Below are positions 6,256 through 7,513 of a stretch of DNA of 7,513 nt, in pieces. Position 1 is the first letter of the stretch. Each line of letters starts with the position of its first letter. The translations under genes were made by a program, and so were the position numbers. This DNA comes from Sideroxydans sp. Lineage in GTDB: Bacteria > Pseudomonadota > Gammaproteobacteria > Burkholderiales > Gallionellaceae. The stretch spans positions 1 through 7,513 of the forward strand of contig JAGVFD010000182.1 in the NCBI GenBank assembly GCA_020057805.1. Direction: 5' to 3'. The notes below the pieces were generated by a model. That model did no database searches. It saw only the letters and a program-made list of their open reading frames with translations, and had not been told where the DNA came from.

Positions 6256-7320
6256 ATGCAAATCGGTGCATTAAGATTAAGTCAGCAACACATTGCGCAG
6301 GCGCAGTGCCAAAGCCCCGCGCAAGTTGTCGCACATTTTGGCGGTATGCAAGGTCAAGATTTCCCCGGTGTTAAATGGTCCATTGCTTTGCGCTTGCACC
6401 AAGCAACGCAAGCTGCTGTGAATCGTGCTTTCGACGAAGCTAAAATTATCCGTACTTGGCCCATGCGCGGCACCTTGCATGTGGTCGCAGCAGAAGATGT
6501 GCGCTGGATACTTTCGCTCACCTCACCTAAAAATCTAGCGGGTAGTCAGAAGCGGCGCGATGCGTTGGAACTGGACGATAAAACCCTCGCGCGCTGTCAC
6601 CAAGTTTTTATCAAAACCCTGCAAGGTGGCCAACAAAAATCCCGAGAAGAAATGTATGCAGCACTGCAAGCCGCAGGCATCTCGGTTGAAGGTCAGCGCG
6701 GTTATCATCTGCTGTGGAACGCTGCCCTACATGGGCTTATTTGCTTTGCCGCGACGGCCGACAAAGAGCAAAACTTTGCGCTACTGGAAGAGTGGGTTGC
6801 GCCCGCAAAAGAGAAAACGCGCGACGCGGCCTTGGCTGCATTGGCCTTGCGGTACTTCATCAGCCACGGCCCCGCCACGCTGAAAGATTTTATTTGGTGG
6901 TCAAGTTTAAGTGCGACCGAAGCGCGTGCCGGATTTGAAGACATCAAATCTCAACTCGTTTCCGAAACACTCGGAAAAACCGTGTATTGGATAGCGCCTG
7001 ACCGCGTTGCACCTCAAGAAAAATCGAGCGTCTTCGCGCTACCCGGCTTCGACGAATACATCCTAGGCTATCAAGATCGTAGCGCCGTATTAGACGCACA
7101 ACACGCTGAAAAAATATGCCCAGGTGGCAACGGCATGTTCGCCTCCACCATCGTGGTGAACGGACAAGTAGTGGGCACGTGGAAACGCAATTTCAAAAAA
7201 TCGGGCATCGACATGATGGCGAGTCCCTTTGGCGCGATGAGCAAAAAAGAACAATTGAATTTCGAGCAAGCCGCCCTCCGTTACGGCCACTTTATGGGGT
7301 TGCCAGTGCGGGTGGTTTGA
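6256..7320 (+). CDS. AlkZ/YcaQ-family winged-helix DNA glycosylase-like protein (HTH_42)
   Basis: The 354-residue protein belongs to the HTH_42 (formerly DUF1006) family. Its studied members, Streptomyces AlkZ and E. coli YcaQ, are DNA glycosylases that unhook interstrand crosslinks and remove bulky alkylated bases. Near the N-terminus, HFGGMQGQDFPG (28-38) holds a QxQ motif (Q32, Q34) at the place of the catalytic QxQ of AlkZ (Q37/Q39); YcaQ has QxD. The family block TWPMRGTLHVV is at 67-77, and the C-terminal blocks are ALPGFDEYILGYQDRS and GGNGMFASTIVVNGQVVGTWKR. The tandem winged helices cannot be delimited by eye. The ATG at 6256 has agggGAGg at 6244-6251 just upstream. A GTG at 6178 in the same frame would add residues translated from the gap hairpin and is rejected. 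Glycosylase activity is inferred from family and motif. The next gene starts 23 bases on and may be co-transcribed. Confidence 0.85.
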   Translation: MQIGALRLSQQHIAQAQCQSPAQVVAHFGGMQGQDFPGVKWSIALRLHQATQAAVNRAFDEAKIIRTWPMRGTLHVVAAEDVRWILSLTSPKNLAGSQKRRDALELDDKTLARCHQVFIKTLQGGQQKSREEMYAALQAAGISVEGQRGYHLLWNAALHGLICFAATADKEQNFALLEEWVAPAKEKTRDAALAALALRYFISHGPATLKDFIWWSSLSATEARAGFEDIKSQLVSETLGKTVYWIAPDRVAPQEKSSVFALPGFDEYILGYQDRSAVLDAQHAEKICPGGNGMFASTIVVNGQVVGTWKRNFKKSGIDMMASPFGAMSKKEQLNFEQAALRYGHFMGLPVRVV

Positions 7321-7343
7321 ACAATAAAATTAAGGAGAAAAAC

Positions 7344-7513
7344 ATGAAAAACAAATGGATGACGGTAATGTTGTTGGGATTTTTGTGCGTTACCCCCGCG
7401 CAGGCCGACGTTGAACTCTCACAAGGGCAGACTTTGTATCTCCCCATCTACTCGCACATTTGGCACGGCGACAAAATCAGCGACAACAAATCTCCCGCCA
7501 AGGCGCAAGTGTC
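7344..7513 (+). CDS. Exported DUF3124-like protein, 3' truncated by window edge
   Basis: Only the first 56 codons are visible. aaggag at 7332-7337 lies 6 bases before the ATG, a strong ribosome binding site. The product opens with a classic type I signal peptide: MKNKW, a hydrophobic core (MTVMLLGFLCV), then TPAQA followed by DVELS, so cleavage is expected after residue 21 and the protein is probably periplasmic. No lipobox fits around the cysteine in the core. The mature start, GQTLYLPIYSHIWHGDK, resembles the opening of DUF3124 proteins, small exported proteins of unknown role. That assignment rests on one short block and is moderate. The 23-base spacing from the preceding gene suggests co-transcription, but nothing links their functions. 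Confidence 0.65.
   Translation, partial: MKNKWMTVMLLGFLCVTPAQADVELSQGQTLYLPIYSHIWHGDKISDNKSPAKAQV

Overview
The window looks like chromosomal DNA from a betaproteobacterium, most likely a Nitrosomonadales-type freshwater or soil organism. This is inferred from the style of the proteins and the ligA-galU-hpt order; no rRNA or other strict marker is present. All eight genes lie on the + strand. The window is cut at both ends: it opens inside ligA and closes inside a small secreted-protein gene. There is no tRNA, rRNA, CRISPR array, phage gene or transposase.

Layout. (1) 1-1748: NAD+-dependent DNA ligase LigA, lacking about its first 95 residues. (2) 1749-1952: a gap holding a GC-rich inverted pair of palindromes. 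(3) 1953-2822 galU and 2825-3370 hpt, 2 bases apart and probably translationally coupled. (4) 3371-3510: a gap with a long 'cacgaa'-type inverted repeat. (5) 3511-4257: an MTAP/PNP-family phosphorylase whose base-recognition residues favour methylthioinosine. (6) 4258-4452: a gap with a 'cgcagatt'-type inverted repeat. (7) 4453-4986: peptide deformylase. (8) 4988-5128: a 141-bp MITE-like palindromic element flanked by a TAAA duplication. (9) 5132-6163: a two-helix potassium channel with a cytoplasmic RCK module and a well-formed internal start. (10) 6256-7320: an AlkZ/YcaQ-type winged-helix DNA glycosylase relative. (11) 7344-7513: the start of an exported DUF3124-like protein.

How the genes relate. 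Most are housekeeping functions: replication and repair (ligA, the AlkZ-like gene), UDP-glucose supply (galU), N-terminal protein maturation (def) and ion balance (channel). The clearest functional pair is the thioinosine phosphorylase and Hpt. The first would release hypoxanthine from methylthioinosine and the second would turn it into IMP, which recycles the purine of methylthioadenosine.

Most notable. No wholly new multi-gene system is visible. The best observations are: (a) the MITE-like element sits exactly between the def stop and the channel start, and the empty site can be reconstructed base for base; (b) the channel gene has an internal Shine-Dalgarno and ATG at the TM2-RCK junction, matching the known MthK arrangement that makes free RCK subunits; (c) the gaps of more than about 90 bases each carry a different kind of inverted repeat.
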